Assembly: GCF_027409185.1 (NCBI RefSeq)
Contig: NC_084474.1
Location: 93,685,005 to 93,749,004, forward strand
Origin: Cynocephalus volans
Lineage: Eukaryota; Chordata; Mammalia; Dermoptera; Cynocephalidae
Direction of reading: 5' to 3'
Length of the DNA: 64,000 nucleotides
How positions within the stretch are numbered: the first letter of the stretch is position 1; every line of letters begins with the position of its first letter. The notes under the pieces were generated by a model. It was not told where the DNA came from. It was given only the letters and a program-made list of their open reading frames with translations, and did no database searches. The position numbers were made by a program, and so were the translations under genes. Below are positions 12,701-24,500 of the stretch, piece by piece.

Positions 12701-13109
12701 TCTCTTGTTTAAAAATACTTAGCATTGCCCGATGGGGACAGTGGAGCGCTAAAAGCAGCCCGGGACAGGGGCCATGTAGCCAGCCCTGCCCACAGGCACC
12801 ACCAGGGGGCGCCCATGCGGTGTGTCTGATGCCTGGTCCCCAGGCTGGGCCCAGAGCTTCCCACCCAAAGCCTTCCCGCCACAGCCCACCAGGAGGCGTC
12901 TTCACTGGAGGGAGCACTGGTCGACAGGGTCCTCTGGGAGCTGGGGTCACCTAGTGCAGAGTCAGGTGCCAGACAGGTCCAGCAGAGTTGGGTGGGGGAC
13001 ACACTCAGCCATGAACAGCCTCAAGGAGGCCCTGTCATCCCCTTGAGACACCCCAACTCTAGCCTGGGACTGGAGCACCCTGACCTCAGGGTCCCTGCTG
13101 ACTGCTCCT

Positions 13110-13415
13110 GCCGTCCTCCCACCAAGAGGCCTTCCTCATCTGCTGAGTGCCAGCCTTTCCTCCACGTTGAACACCTGGACCATCACCCCCACCCCAGCCT
13201 TTGCATATGCAGGAGGTCTTTCCCGAATCCTCACCTGCCTAAGCTCTGCTTGGCCTGTTGGCCTCTGCTCAAAAGCAGACCCTGGGCCCTGCTTCCCCAA
13301 GCCCTAGCCCTGCAGGCCCTCCCAGGGAGCTCCCAACCGTGGTAGCTAGTGAGCTGTCTGGGTGGGCTCCCTGGCCCCAACATGCCTGGTACAAGAGCTC
13401 AATAAATGTCTGTCA
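13110..13415 (+). mobile_element. LINE-2 3' region, decayed
   Basis: Contains cagcctttgcatatgcagga early and the terminal ggtacaagagctcaataaat, the expected L2 order ending in the TCAATAAAT tail. Confidence 0.55.
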
Positions 13416-14679
13416 AATGCCTGGGGCAGTGGGAGCCAGGAGAGTTTTAAGCCAGCAGAGGGTGACGTGGCTGGAACTTCCAGGTTTAGATGGGCCCCAC
13501 CCCCCTGCAGGGACTCCAGCTCAGAAGACCCCTGAACTCCCACATCCTACTCCACTGGCAGTCTCAGAAGTCTAGGCTCAAGCAGTGTCCGGCCCTTCCC
13601 TGGGAGGGAAGTCTCCTTGATGTCCCCCCGGGACTAGAGCTCATCCTGCAGCTGCCCTCACCTCCCGGTCACAGCCGGCGCAGGTTGCAAGAACTGCCCT
13701 GCCCCTCCCACACTGAATCAGGGCTGGCCTGTGTGACAGGAAACAGTGAGGTGGCGCTGTGTAACTTCTGAGGCTGGATTACACGGGCAGTGCAGCTTCC
13801 GCCCTGCTCTCCCAGTCGTTCCCCCTGGGGAAGCTGGCCCTGCGTCGTGAGGACACCTGAGTGGCCCTACAGAGGGGAGCTCCTGAGGAAGGCACCAAGG
13901 CCACAGCCAATACCCTGCACCAATGGCCAGCGTGACTGTGAGCCAGCTTGGAAGTGAATCCCCAGCCCCGGGTGGGCCTTCGGATGACTGCAGCCCTGCC
14001 GTCTGAAAGCATCTCTGAAACCAGAGCCAGACCAACCCAGCTTGGTCACCTGGGATTCCTGATCACAGACATACAGAGGACCAGTGAGTACTGCCGTCCT
14101 ATGCCTCCGAGCCTGTCAGCATAAACGCACACCTAATACACAAATCGCATCAGCTCATTGTCACAGTAACATGGTCGCGTTACTGAAAATTTAGGAATAA
14201 GGGAAATGAAAGCCTGAGATGGGGACTTGGGTACAGGTGGCTGATTTGAATGGGCCCAGGTGAGGGAGCCGACACACAGCTGTACCATCCAGGTCCTGGA
14301 AAGTGTGCTGGATGCTCCAGGATGTCACCTGCAGGATGGAAGGCTGGGCTGTGCAGCCAATCCTTTCCTGCACTGGCGAGGGCTGGCCCGGTGCCCATTG
14401 CTCTGTCCTTCAGGAGTCGGTGCACACTGGAGATGGGCACTGTTGGGGTAAGGGGTGTCTGAGCTTGCTCAGAATGGGCCACTGCTGCTGTGGCTGAAAT
14501 CGGGGAGCTGAGGGGATGTGACACGGCTGCCAGAATGACCCTGTGTTTATTCTTATTCTGTCTGTATACTCCTGTGCGGGCTTTTGTTTTTACCTGAGTT
14601 AGCATTAAGGGACAAGCTCTTTCTTCTTTTGCTCAGGTTTGACCCTCAGGGCTTGACGAGGACTCTGAAAGGATTGCCA

Positions 14680-14850
14680 CAACAAATGTCTACTGAACAC
14701 TTGCTCTGCGTCAGGCAGGAGCTACCGATCACTTGACAAGCACCATCTTATTAGGTATTCTCAATAGCCCTGAGTCTGGAAGTGTTGTTATGGCCTCACT
14801 TGGAGACAGGGGAACTGAGGCAAGGTGGGGTTAAAGTGTGCGGCCAGCGA
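14680..14850 (-). mobile_element. MIR SINE, reverse
   Basis: Contains actgaacacttgctctgcgt, attctcaatagccctgagtc and gagacaggggaactgaggca, complement of the MIR tail and core. Confidence 0.7.
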
Positions 14851-15204
14851 GAGGGGCTCAAAAGCTGCTGCGGGCGCCATTGGCCCATTCACTGCCCTCT
14901 GTGGCTGGATGCCGGTCCCCCAGGTGGGCCCCTACTTTGTGGTCCTGCTGTGTCTGGGGCCAGGCATGCAGGGCTGGAGGAGGCTTTCTGGGAAATCCAC
15001 TTAGCACTGACCTTGTCTTTGTCCTCCTGGGAGTTAATCTGCTAATCCTGCCTGCCCAGTGGGCCCCATGGCTGTCTGGAGCCTCTGGCATCCTCCGCCC
15101 CGGCTGGGGGCCACCTCTTGGCCATATTTCCAGGATTGGAGGATCCAGTGACTGCGAGTAGGTGGAGGGGGATCCCTTCAGTGGAACATTCCATAATCCC
15201 AGGG

Positions 15205-15315
15205 AGGATTTTGGAGTCTGGAATTCAGGAGACCAGGCCTGGATTCTGACTCTGCTATTTCCTCGCTCAGCCATCACCTTTGTAGCCCCCGTTTTCTCCT
15301 CTGTAAAACAAGATC
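15205..15315 (+). mobile_element. MIR SINE
   Basis: Contains ccaggcctggattctgactc and gttttctcctctgtaaaaca, MIR 5' half and core. Confidence 0.65.
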
Positions 15316-15389
15316 CTCCCGAGCCAAGACTTCCTGCAATGAGACCATATGATTCTTCTTCCCTCCCCCTCCCGCCCTGCGCAGTTGTG

Positions 15390-15575
15390 CGGGCTCTGGC
15401 TTCACCAGACCCGCGTTCGAATCTTGACTCTGCCTTTGCTGAGCTGCTGTTTCCTAGTCTGTAGAATAGGGGTGGCCGTGCCTCCTATGCAGGGCATGGC
15501 GTGGACTTGGTGGGATGCAGGAGTGAGTCCCTCCCACATGGCCAGCATTCAGCTAATGTCTGAGGAATGCAACTG
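15390..15575 (+). mobile_element. MIR SINE
   Basis: Contains cgcgttcgaatcttgactct and gtttcctagtctgtagaata, followed by a degraded tail ending aatgtctgaggaatgcaact. Confidence 0.65.
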
Positions 15576-17559
15576 AATACAGCAATTCTGCTCCTTTGCT
15601 CCCAACTCCCCACTGAACACCAGGAACATGGAGAAGAAAGAGACTCCAGCCTTTTGGAGCTCATACCCCATGCCAGCCCCACTGCCCCCAGCAAAGGTGG
15701 CTGGGATAAAAACCTCTCCGAGATTTTGGGCAGGAGAGGAGGGAAAGAGCATGAAGCATGTAAGGGGTAGAGGTGCTACTCAGACTAGATTAAATAAAGA
15801 TGTTTAAAAAATTAATAATTAAAATGGACCCACAAGTCCCACATAAAATGGGAAATAAGCTACTTTAATAGGCGCCGAACTCCCTGACAGTGGAAGTGTT
15901 TAGGTGGTGGTTTTCATTTTCCTAGGACCCCAGAGCTGGAATGACCCCGGATGTCGCCCTAACCTTCCTGTGGATCTCTGCTTGAACACACCGAGAACAA
16001 GGAACCTTGGTTGTGTGGCTCAACGTGGGAGCCCAGGACCAGCTCTAACCTCAACGTGCGGGGTAATCTCTGGAAGTTGCTTACCTTCCCTGCGCCTCAT
16101 CTGCAAAATGGGGAGAACAGCAGCCCTTACATCATGGGGCTGTGTGAAGGACAAACAGGCTGATGAGCTGAGATCTGAACCCAGGTCTGCAAGGCTCTGC
16201 CCTCTAAGCCAGCTCCCGCCCCCACCCTGCTGTCTCTTGGAGGGGCATGGGGGCCTCTGGGCACCGTCTGCCCACCCACCTGCCCATGATTTAGCTCGCA
16301 CATGCTGTGTGCCAGGTGCTGGTTTAGGTGCTGGGGACAAGCCAGACGAGGTTCCTCGTCTGGACCATGATCTGTGTTGTCTGTAACTGCTTGGGGGTAG
16401 TTTCTGGCAGAGTTGAGAGCACAGGGGGGTTGAGTTGAGCTCTCAGGGGAGGCTGCAGCTGATAGGTGCCATGTGACAGGACCGATGGAGCCACTGGGAC
16501 AGTCTGAGGCCAGAGTTTCCAGGCAGAAGGAACAGCAAGCACAAGGCCCTAAGGTGGGAAGGGGCCTGTCGTGTGGGAAGAACAGCTGGCAGGTGCATGA
16601 GGCTGCGGCAGCCAGGTGGCAAGTGGCGGGAGCCCAGTCAGGTGGCCTTGGCACAGCGTAAGGTCTCTGGCCTTCACCAGCAAGGTGGTGCCCTGTAGCG
16701 GTCTGCACAGTGGAGGGTGGGCTCTCATTCCTGCTTTCCAGGGGCCCATCTACGAAATGGGCAGAGCAGTAGTCCTTACATCGTGGGGGGGCCGTGTGAA
16801 GACTAAATAGGCTGATGAGCTGATGGCTGGGAGGGGAAGTGGACGCAGGACCAGAGCAGCTGGGCATTTGGCTGGGCCGAGGGTCCGGGGACTGGCATGG
16901 GGGACAGGGCTGGGTGGGTGAGGCCCCCTGGGAGACCCCGGCCTGTTTTCAGGCTTGCGTCTCTGGTCCCCTTCTGTCCTGGGCCTCCTGCATCCACCAC
17001 CCCACTGATCTGTCCACTGAGCTGCAAGCCTCTCTAGGAAGGGCTGATCCTCCTCAGTCCCAAGGGAGCAATGAAATGTCCCCAGGGGCTGGCTGGTGGC
17101 CGAAATGCTACCCTCGCCTGGGGGCCCATGTGGCATGGAGGCAGGTCCCGTCTCCCTGGCCTCGCTTCCCTTCCGGACAGCGTCATGCGTGGGCTGGCCC
17201 TTGGAGCCCCGGCTCCCAGCGGGCACACCATCCTCCCTGACAGCCACCTCCTGGGACCCCGCTTCACAGAGGGCCGGGGACCCGAGGCCTGCTCGGACCC
17301 CACGACGGCGGCCGGGCGGCTGCTGAGCCCTCCGGTGGGCGTGAGACTCAGCCCCAGTCGAGGCACGGCGACACCCGGCCCCCCCGGGAGCTCCGCGCAC
17401 CGCCGGCCGCCGCCCACGCGCGCTCTCCACCCTCACTCGGGGCTCAGAGGCGCCCGGCCGGCCCGCCACAGGGTCAGGGCCCAGCCCCGGCTCCGCCGCC
17501 GCGGCCGCCGTCACCTCCCCCGCGCGTGGAGCGCCCGGGCGCGCGGCCGCGGGCCTGAG

Positions 17560-17651
17560 CCGCGTTCCCATTGGGCCGCGCCGCCACGTGACCGGCGGGC
17601 CGCGCGCGCGCCCCGAGCCCCCCGCCCGTCGTGCCGGCGCCGCACCGCCAG
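17560..17651 (+). promoter_or_regulatory. PTP4A3: Candidate distal CpG-island promoter (P1) with non-coding first exon
   Basis: This is the most CpG-dense part of the window (about 17270-17880). It has an inverted CCAAT box (ATTGG, 17570-17574), an E-box CACGTGAC at 17585 and no TATA box. A good donor CCAG|GTCAGT ends a possible first exon at 17651. The distance to the coding exons (about 29 kb) fits, as I recall, the far-upstream start of the human gene. An opposite-strand donor (GGGGAG|GTGACG, - strand, exon edge 17515) suggests a divergent transcript as well. Confidence 0.5.
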
Positions 17652-19784
17652 GTCAGTCTCCTCCGCGCGCGCTCGGGGCGGGGCCGCGCTTTGCTCCCGC
17701 GCGCGGGGGCTGTGAGCGCGAGCCCGCCGCCCGCTCCGGGGCCGCGCAGGCGGGAGGGCCGGCCGGCCTCCCCGGCGACCCGGGACCCTCCGCTCGGCGG
17801 CCGCTCCCGCGTGAGCGCGGGCTGGTGGCTGCCACGTGCAGGCTCTGAGCTCCGGGGAGGCCGGGCTCGGGGACGCAGCCCGCCGTTTCCCCCATGTGAG
17901 CAGCGGGACAGCCCAGGCTGGAACGAGGTGACCCGCTCCCGTTGCTGAGGGTGTGGAACACCCCCCACCCTGAGTCCATCCTCCCCAGGGCCGCGCCCAG
18001 CGTCTGACTCTGTCCGCATTCACTGCTCAGTTTCCTCATCTGCACAGTTTGGGGGGACAGAGCTCCTCGGGCTTCCCTGCCCCCGGGTAGGACGTGGATG
18101 GCAGTGAATGACATGCGGAGGCCAGCTCCAGGTCCCAGTACCCAGCTGCAGAACCAGGTCAGCCGCCTTGTCCCAGGTGCTGCAGGGATTAGACAGATGA
18201 CTCCTGACATGCCTACGGGACTCCTGGGCAGCTGGCGGCCAGCAGGGCTGGGGTGGCCTGCTTAGCTCCAAGCCCAGCAAAGTGGCTGTCGGCCTGGCCT
18301 GGTGCTTCCCGGGGGGAGCATGGTGACCCTGCAGGCTGGAGCCTGGTTACTGAGGTGAGGCTCCGGTCCCTCTGGGGAAGTGGGAGTGAGGGCAGCCCAG
18401 GGTCCAGACCAGCTGGTCACAGTTGCCGGGGTGCCCCAAGCCGTGGCAGTTAGACGTGTGCCGCACCTCCTCGCCCTGCCTGCAGGCTCTGGAGTCAGTT
18501 CCGCACATGATGGTGGGGGCTGGCATCACATCAGTGCAGTGTGGGGCGCCACAGACCAGCTGCAGGTCACTGGACACGGTGCGTGAGGCCCCTTGACAGC
18601 TCTGTGCTGGCCGTGCTTCACAGGCCTCCCCAAATCCTGCCACAAGGTTATTCACCCCATGTCTCAGATGATGAGACTGAGGCCCAGAGACCTGGAGTCA
18701 GGTCCGGGCCCTCAGCCTGCAGGCCTACTCAGAGCCTTGGTTTTCGCATCTGTGAAGTTGGTGTGGGTTGGCCCCCTGCAGGCTGCTGTGAGGAGTAAAT
18801 GGGAGAGGCACCAGGTGAGGCAGGCAGTGGGGGCTTCCTCACCACCACCCCCGTCACTCTGGCTACAGGTATTAAGGGGGAGAGGCTCCTCTGACCGTAC
18901 AGGAATTCCTGGGCTGTCCCCAAATGCTGCCTCGGGAGCTGGGCACCCCCAACATCCCCAGTGTGTTTGCCAAGCACTCTGTGCCAGGTCTGGTGCTGGA
19001 CGTGGAGGTGGGCGATGGCTGGTGGGGTAGGGCAGTTGGTGGTCAGGGCCCCCCCAAGGCAGTCAGGGTGATGGGAGAGGATGCAGGTGGTGCAGAGTTG
19101 AACCCTCCTTGGCTCACTCGCCTCCTCCAAGACGTCTTCCTTGACCCCACTGGAATGAGGCCAGGGGCCATAGCTGGTCCCCTCTGACTCCAGAACTTGG
19201 CTGAGGGTGGCCGGCTGTGCAAAGTCAGTGGCGTGGGTGTGGTAGGCAGGAGAACAGCCGGGTGGGTGGGCTTCTTTCTCAGATGAGTGGGCAGTTTGGA
19301 CGGCGAGGGGGCTTGAAGTCACCATGAATGGGTGGGCATGCTGGTAAATGCTGAGCAGAACCCTGGCTATAGCATTAGCCAGTGTCTGTGGTGGAAACAT
19401 GCCCAAGCTACCAACTTGACCTCACTGCCCATGGAGTTGGGGAGAGGTAGCATGAGCTGGTGTGAGCTGGCATGAGCCCTTCTTGCTCACCACCAGGTTG
19501 TCAGGGTGTCAGCAGGTGCACAGGGCCTGCACACACGACCTCCTTGGGGAGTCATGTTCACATGTGGACGATGCAGCCTGGGGAGGCCCCTCCCTGGGTG
19601 GCAGGCACTGGTGAAAGGGTGGGTTAAATGGAAAGGGTACAGGGCTGCTGTCCGGGTGGCATTTGGCCAGAGGGGCAGAGCCGGGAGCTTCTGGGGCTGG
19701 GCTGGCGAAGAGCAGTGATTATTTCCCCAAGACCTTGGGCTTGCTTTTGCTCCCCCAAACCTGACTGCAGGCTGTACCCAGATG

Positions 19785-19965
19785 ATGTACTGCGGTTCTT
19801 GTCTCTGGCCGGTGCTGCACTGTGCCCTCTATCTGGGATGCCCTCCCGCCAGCTGTCTGCTGAGCCACCTCCTACAGGACACCTTCCCAGACCACCCCAG
19901 GGCACTTTGGTAGCTGCCCCACCTCAAGCCCTGCTTTGTGTCTCTCCACTTCCACCCCCACCACC
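19785..19965 (+). mobile_element. LINE-2 3' region, decayed
   Basis: Contains tctatctgggatgccctccc, then gagccacctcctacaggaca and ccttcccagaccacccc, matching L2 (ctctgcctggaatgctcttcc ... gaggccttccctgaccaccc). Confidence 0.55.
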
Positions 19966-21389
19966 CTTGCTGCTACCTGCTTCCTCTGGTCGCCGGCACC
20001 ACTCGTAGCCTGCCATGGCCTTTCCCAGTGCCTGCAGGTGCAGCAGGGTGAAGCTGTCCTAGGGACAGGAGGGCCTGGGTTCTGAGTGTCTTGCCTGGTC
20101 CATAATACCTTGCTTCTCAGTTCCCACACCTGTGAAATGATAGGTCTACCTGGCAGGATAGGTGTCACATGGGTGAAAGCCAACCTGGCACTGGGGGACG
20201 TGCAGGAGCACCCAGCAGGAGCCTGGCCGGGGTCCCAGGGCTGATGAGTCCTGCCCTTCCCATACTGTCAGAGTTCGGGTGGGGTGGATGCCGGCCGCAG
20301 CTGGAGGTACTGCATTCTGGACAGGGCTGTGGTGAGGGGGGAGTCATGGCCAAGCCAGTGCATGCCTAGTGACCCCGGGAGCTCAGTGGACTGAGGTATG
20401 GGGGCTGCGGGACACCTGTTCAGAGCTGCCCATTGGATGGGTCTTGTGCTGGCTGGGTGGTTTGGGTTGAAGGACACTTGCTTTGCGTGGACCCTGAGGG
20501 GAGGCGGGGGTCCTGGTAGCCAGGACCCTGTGGCTGAGAGCTGCAGTCTGCAGCGGAGTGGGGTGAGGTGCTGCAGGCACAGGCCATGCTGGTGTGGGGA
20601 GGGGACTGTGGGAGGCTGCAGAGACTGAGGTCTCAGTAGGGGCTCACCAGCATGGGGGCGTGTGCACCTTCCGACCATGGTGCCTCCAGTCAAGACCCTG
20701 CGAACCTCGCTTTATCCCCTTAGAGCTGGACCAAGGCTGTTGTGCAAAAGACAATTCAGAGAAGAGCAGAGCTGCTCCTCCCCACTGGGGGGTGTAGCCC
20801 TGGTGCCCCCTGAAACTGCCATTCCTCCAGCAGGCTTTGCTCACACCGTCTCAGTGCCTCAGTGGCAGTCTCCAGAGGCCGAGGCAGAATGAGGCTCCAC
20901 TGACCAGCTGGTGTGACCACGTGGCTCAGGGTTGAGCCCTCCCATGAGGGTGGCACTCAGGTATTACTTTCCTCCAGAAGGATTAGAGAAGGGCACTGGG
21001 GGGTTCCCCCTCCCCCGACCCAGAGCACCTGTGCCCTCCTGCTGCCCACCCTGGCTCCCCTCCAGGCATTTGCCGAGATCTGGCATGCCCCTGTGCCAGG
21101 GCTCGTGTTCTGGAAGGAGCTGAGGAAGTGCAGTGTACTATTGCTGCTGCCACACGGGCCATCACGGCTGGGCACGGGAGGGGCTGCCTCCCCTCGCCCA
21201 CCCTGGCTGGGCCCTGTCCCAGACCCCAGCCTGCCACTGTCCCTGAGGAAGCAGGCCTGAGCCATCCACGGCATAAACGGGTGCTGCGTGAAGGCAGGGG
21301 TCCTCAGCAGGGCCTGGTGACTGCAGCACAATCAGAAGTGGCCCTGTTACCTGGGCTGTGACCCCAGTTAACTCACATGTAGCACTTGA

Positions 21390-21545
21390 CGCCTTTTAAC
21401 TCACTTAATCCTCCACGTAAGGATTGATCCCCTAGGGTAAGCATGAACTTCACCATCCTGTCTTACAGCTAGGAAGGGCTCTAGGGGTAAAGTGACGTGC
21501 GCACTGTCACTCTGCCGGGAGAAGAGCTGAGGGGATTCGAACGCT
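21390..21545 (-). mobile_element. MIR SINE, reverse
   Basis: Contains cttttaactcacttaatcct, then tcttacagctaggaagggct, then gaggggattcgaacgctggc, complement of MIR from tail to head. Confidence 0.7.
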
Positions 21546-24500
21546 GGCCATCTGGGTCTGGGGTCCATGCCCATCACCATGGCACCATGCCCCCTTTTTG
21601 GGGAAGGGTCAGTGAATGGGCCAGGGGGTTCTCATCATCTGGGCATGGTCCTTGGTGGGGTGGGCAGCACTTGGGCCACCAGGTGCTGTGGGGGCTGGCT
21701 CAAAGCAGCTGGTCTGATGCGCCTTCCTCATGGAACTGGCAGAACTTGAGTGTCAACCGTATGCTGGCCCATCCCCTGCGGAGCCAGCAGTCAAGTGGAG
21801 GCAGAGGCCCCTCAGCTCTGTGCTCGCAGGATAGGGATAAGGATCACTTCTGCTGACGAAGGGGCCGGGAGGGAGTGGAGTAGGGTAGGGGGCTGGAGGG
21901 TGGTAGGGAGGGTGGTCCTGGGAGGGGCTGGCTTGGCTGTGCCAGTGTGCGCATGTCACCCTCTGAGCCTCAGCGTCCTCTACTCTCACTTGGGACAGTG
22001 AGATGCATAAATGATGGGGCTGGGCATGCTGGGCTGGTGAACTGAGGCTTGTGTCCTGAGTCCCCTGTGCCAGCCGGGGTTCCAGGCTCTGAGGAGCCAG
22101 GGAACAGACTGGGCTGTGCCCTCAGGGGCCCTGCCTTCTAGTGCCGCGCATTTGGGTGGATGGGTGGGCGGGCTGCTGGACCGCCAGGCTGGCCGGGGGG
22201 CCCAGAGCTCAGCCTCTCCAGCCCTGCCCTTTTCCTGGCATGGAAGGACTGAAGGCTCCAGGGACGAACGCAGGTCTGTTACTGCTGGACATAGGGCCAC
22301 AGTCTTCTGTTGTCACAACTCTGGGAGCCAGGGTGATAGCTCCGTGTTCTAGGTGGGAAACCAGGGCTCAGGAGGTGATTGTCAGAGTGTGTCAAGCGCT
22401 TGCTGTGTGTCAGGCCCCTTCCCGACCCTGTTCTGGCTGGTCCCTGTGACAACTGTCTGTTGTACAGTGAGAAGCCCCGTCACTTCCTGAAGTCTGCGCC
22501 TCCAGATAGTGTGGCTCTGGAGAGAGATCCCAGTGACCCCAGCCCTCTGGGCAGCCTGGGGAGTGTTCCCCAGGGGGTAAACTGCAAGGCCTGTTGCGGG
22601 TTGGGGTTGGGTGGGAGGGGGCAAGGGTGCTGTCGGGAAGTGCCTCCCCCATGCCCAGTTCCTGCCACAAACACGTTATGGTGACTGCTTGGCTGCCTGG
22701 TCTCCCTGGCCTGGCTTGGCCTGGGGCCTGCCCTGCCCCTGCCCAGGCCTCAGCTGGGAGCCCAGGGAATCAGAAGTGAAGCTGAGGCTCATGTCCCCTG
22801 TGGACCCTTGCAGGGCAGGTGGTGGGGTGGGCCTTTGGCATGTGGACGCCTGCCTCAGGGCCTGAGCGTCTCAGTGGGCGCGGAGCCCAGCTCCACCCTC
22901 TTTGCGACCAGCGTTCTCGTCTCTAAAAGGCAGTGATCCTTCAGGGTGGCTGGCGTGAGGTTCTGTCGTCCTTGTCTGTCGGAGCTGGAAGGGAGTTTAG
23001 GAAAAAGTCCAAAAATCGAGCCTGGGGCAGGCATTGCTCCTCCCGCTGACCTGGGTTTTAGGCCTTGGCCCCACTAACCCCATCTCTGTCCTGAGTATGC
23101 CAGGCTCCTGCCTTTATTATGTGCTTACTGTTTGCCGGGCTGAACTTGACTGAGTCTTGGATGGGATGGTCAGTGAGGGCTGAGCAGGGAAGGAGAGGGC
23201 CTGCCTGGAGGTGCCAGGGATCCCTGGTGCTGGAGGATGTGCTCAGAGCCAGGTGGGGTTGGGGGCGGCAGAGAAGAGGGCCACTGTGTCTGTAGCAGGT
23301 GCTCAGGAATGGCTGGATGGGAGGCTGAGTCAGGGTCTGGAAGGCAGTCAGGGCCCAGGTCTCCTGCTGGGTGACCCTGGGGTGGGCACCAACAGGTCGC
23401 TGTTCTGCATTTGCAAATGAGAGGCTGGACCAGATCGGTGGCTGTAAAATGGGGAATACCCCATCCCTTGGTGCTGTTTGTGGTGCCTGCCCCCAGGAGA
23501 TTCTGACACGCATAGGAGCCACCATTACTGAGGTGGGAGGTGGGGAACTCCCATACTGCAGCATGTTGTGGTTCGATTCCTTGACTCAGATTCTGGGGGT
23601 GGGTGGCAGGAGCCATGAAATGTTCTAGAACAGGGGTGGGGGGATGGGGCAGACCTGTGGGGATCTGATTTCCCAGGGGTATGGTTCTAGAAATGGTGGA
23701 TCAGGAGGAAGGCTCAAACCCCTGGGGCCTGGGGGGTCTGGATTCATGGCTGGGGGCCCATGTGCTAGAACAGGCTTCTAAGGTGAGGAGGTCGGGTGAG
23801 GGTGCTGAGGGCCCAGCTGGGGGGATCTTGCATCAGTCTCCCCAATGTGCAGGCCTGAGCTGCCCGGGGACTCTTTCGTGGATAAGTCATTGTCTGGGGG
23901 CTCTTCTCTGGGGTCTCAGTTTCCTCTTCTGCAGGATGGGAGCTTGGACTCAACGTCTCCAGCTCCTGCATCCCCCCCAGCCCCTCCTGGGAGCTGCTGG
24001 AGCCTGTTCCCACGGCCTCAGCCTCACTCGGCACAGAGACCCCAAAGCCAGGGCTGGGCCAGCTGTTGGAGGCGACGGGTGGCCCTGCCCCATCCCCTTC
24101 CCATGGGACCGCACTCCCAGCCGTACTTCTGGCCGTGGGGCCCTCCTGTGACTCAGGCTTCCTGGAAGAGGCTCGGGAGGGTTTGGAGGATTCCCCACCA
24201 CCCCGCTCACTGCCTCACGTCCCCATCAGTTCCCCTGCTGCTGCACATGGTAGCTTTACCTGCCTGTCCACTCTGCCCCCACCCCCCAGAGACGCCTCCT
24301 CTTCCTCCTGCACCCCTACCCTGGCATCGTCTGCTGGTGCCTAGAACGCTGGCCCCCTCCTCTGTCCCCTGTGTGGGCCTGGGGCCCCTGCCAAGGCAAA
24401 CATTTTCTCTCCTTTAATCTCCCCGTCCGGGGTCAGCTGCTGAGGTCCTTCCTCCCGGGCTTTGCTTCTCTCTGGCCGGCTGCCCAGAGGCCCATCTGCT

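Larger units (their letters stand above)
1..17270. other. Gene-free left flank with ancient repeats
   Basis: No exon, conserved protein or RNA gene is supported in this stretch. It contains MIR, L2, MER5A and old L1 fragments, one tRNA-Ile SINE, a 24-bp minisatellite and a short CATT microsatellite. By human gene order GPR20 should lie further left; I find no seven-helix receptor ORF here. Confidence 0.7.

Noticed and set aside
16100-16830. Apparent duplication of a stretch ending ggctgatgagctga at about 16108-16173 and 16755-16824
   Set aside because: Both are MIR 3' cores, and roughly 80 percent similarity is compatible with two independent copies of the same subfamily.
1-17270. Search for GPR20 or another gene expected left of PTP4A3
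   Set aside because: No seven-helix ORF or other recognisable coding exon on either strand; the gene probably lies beyond the left edge.
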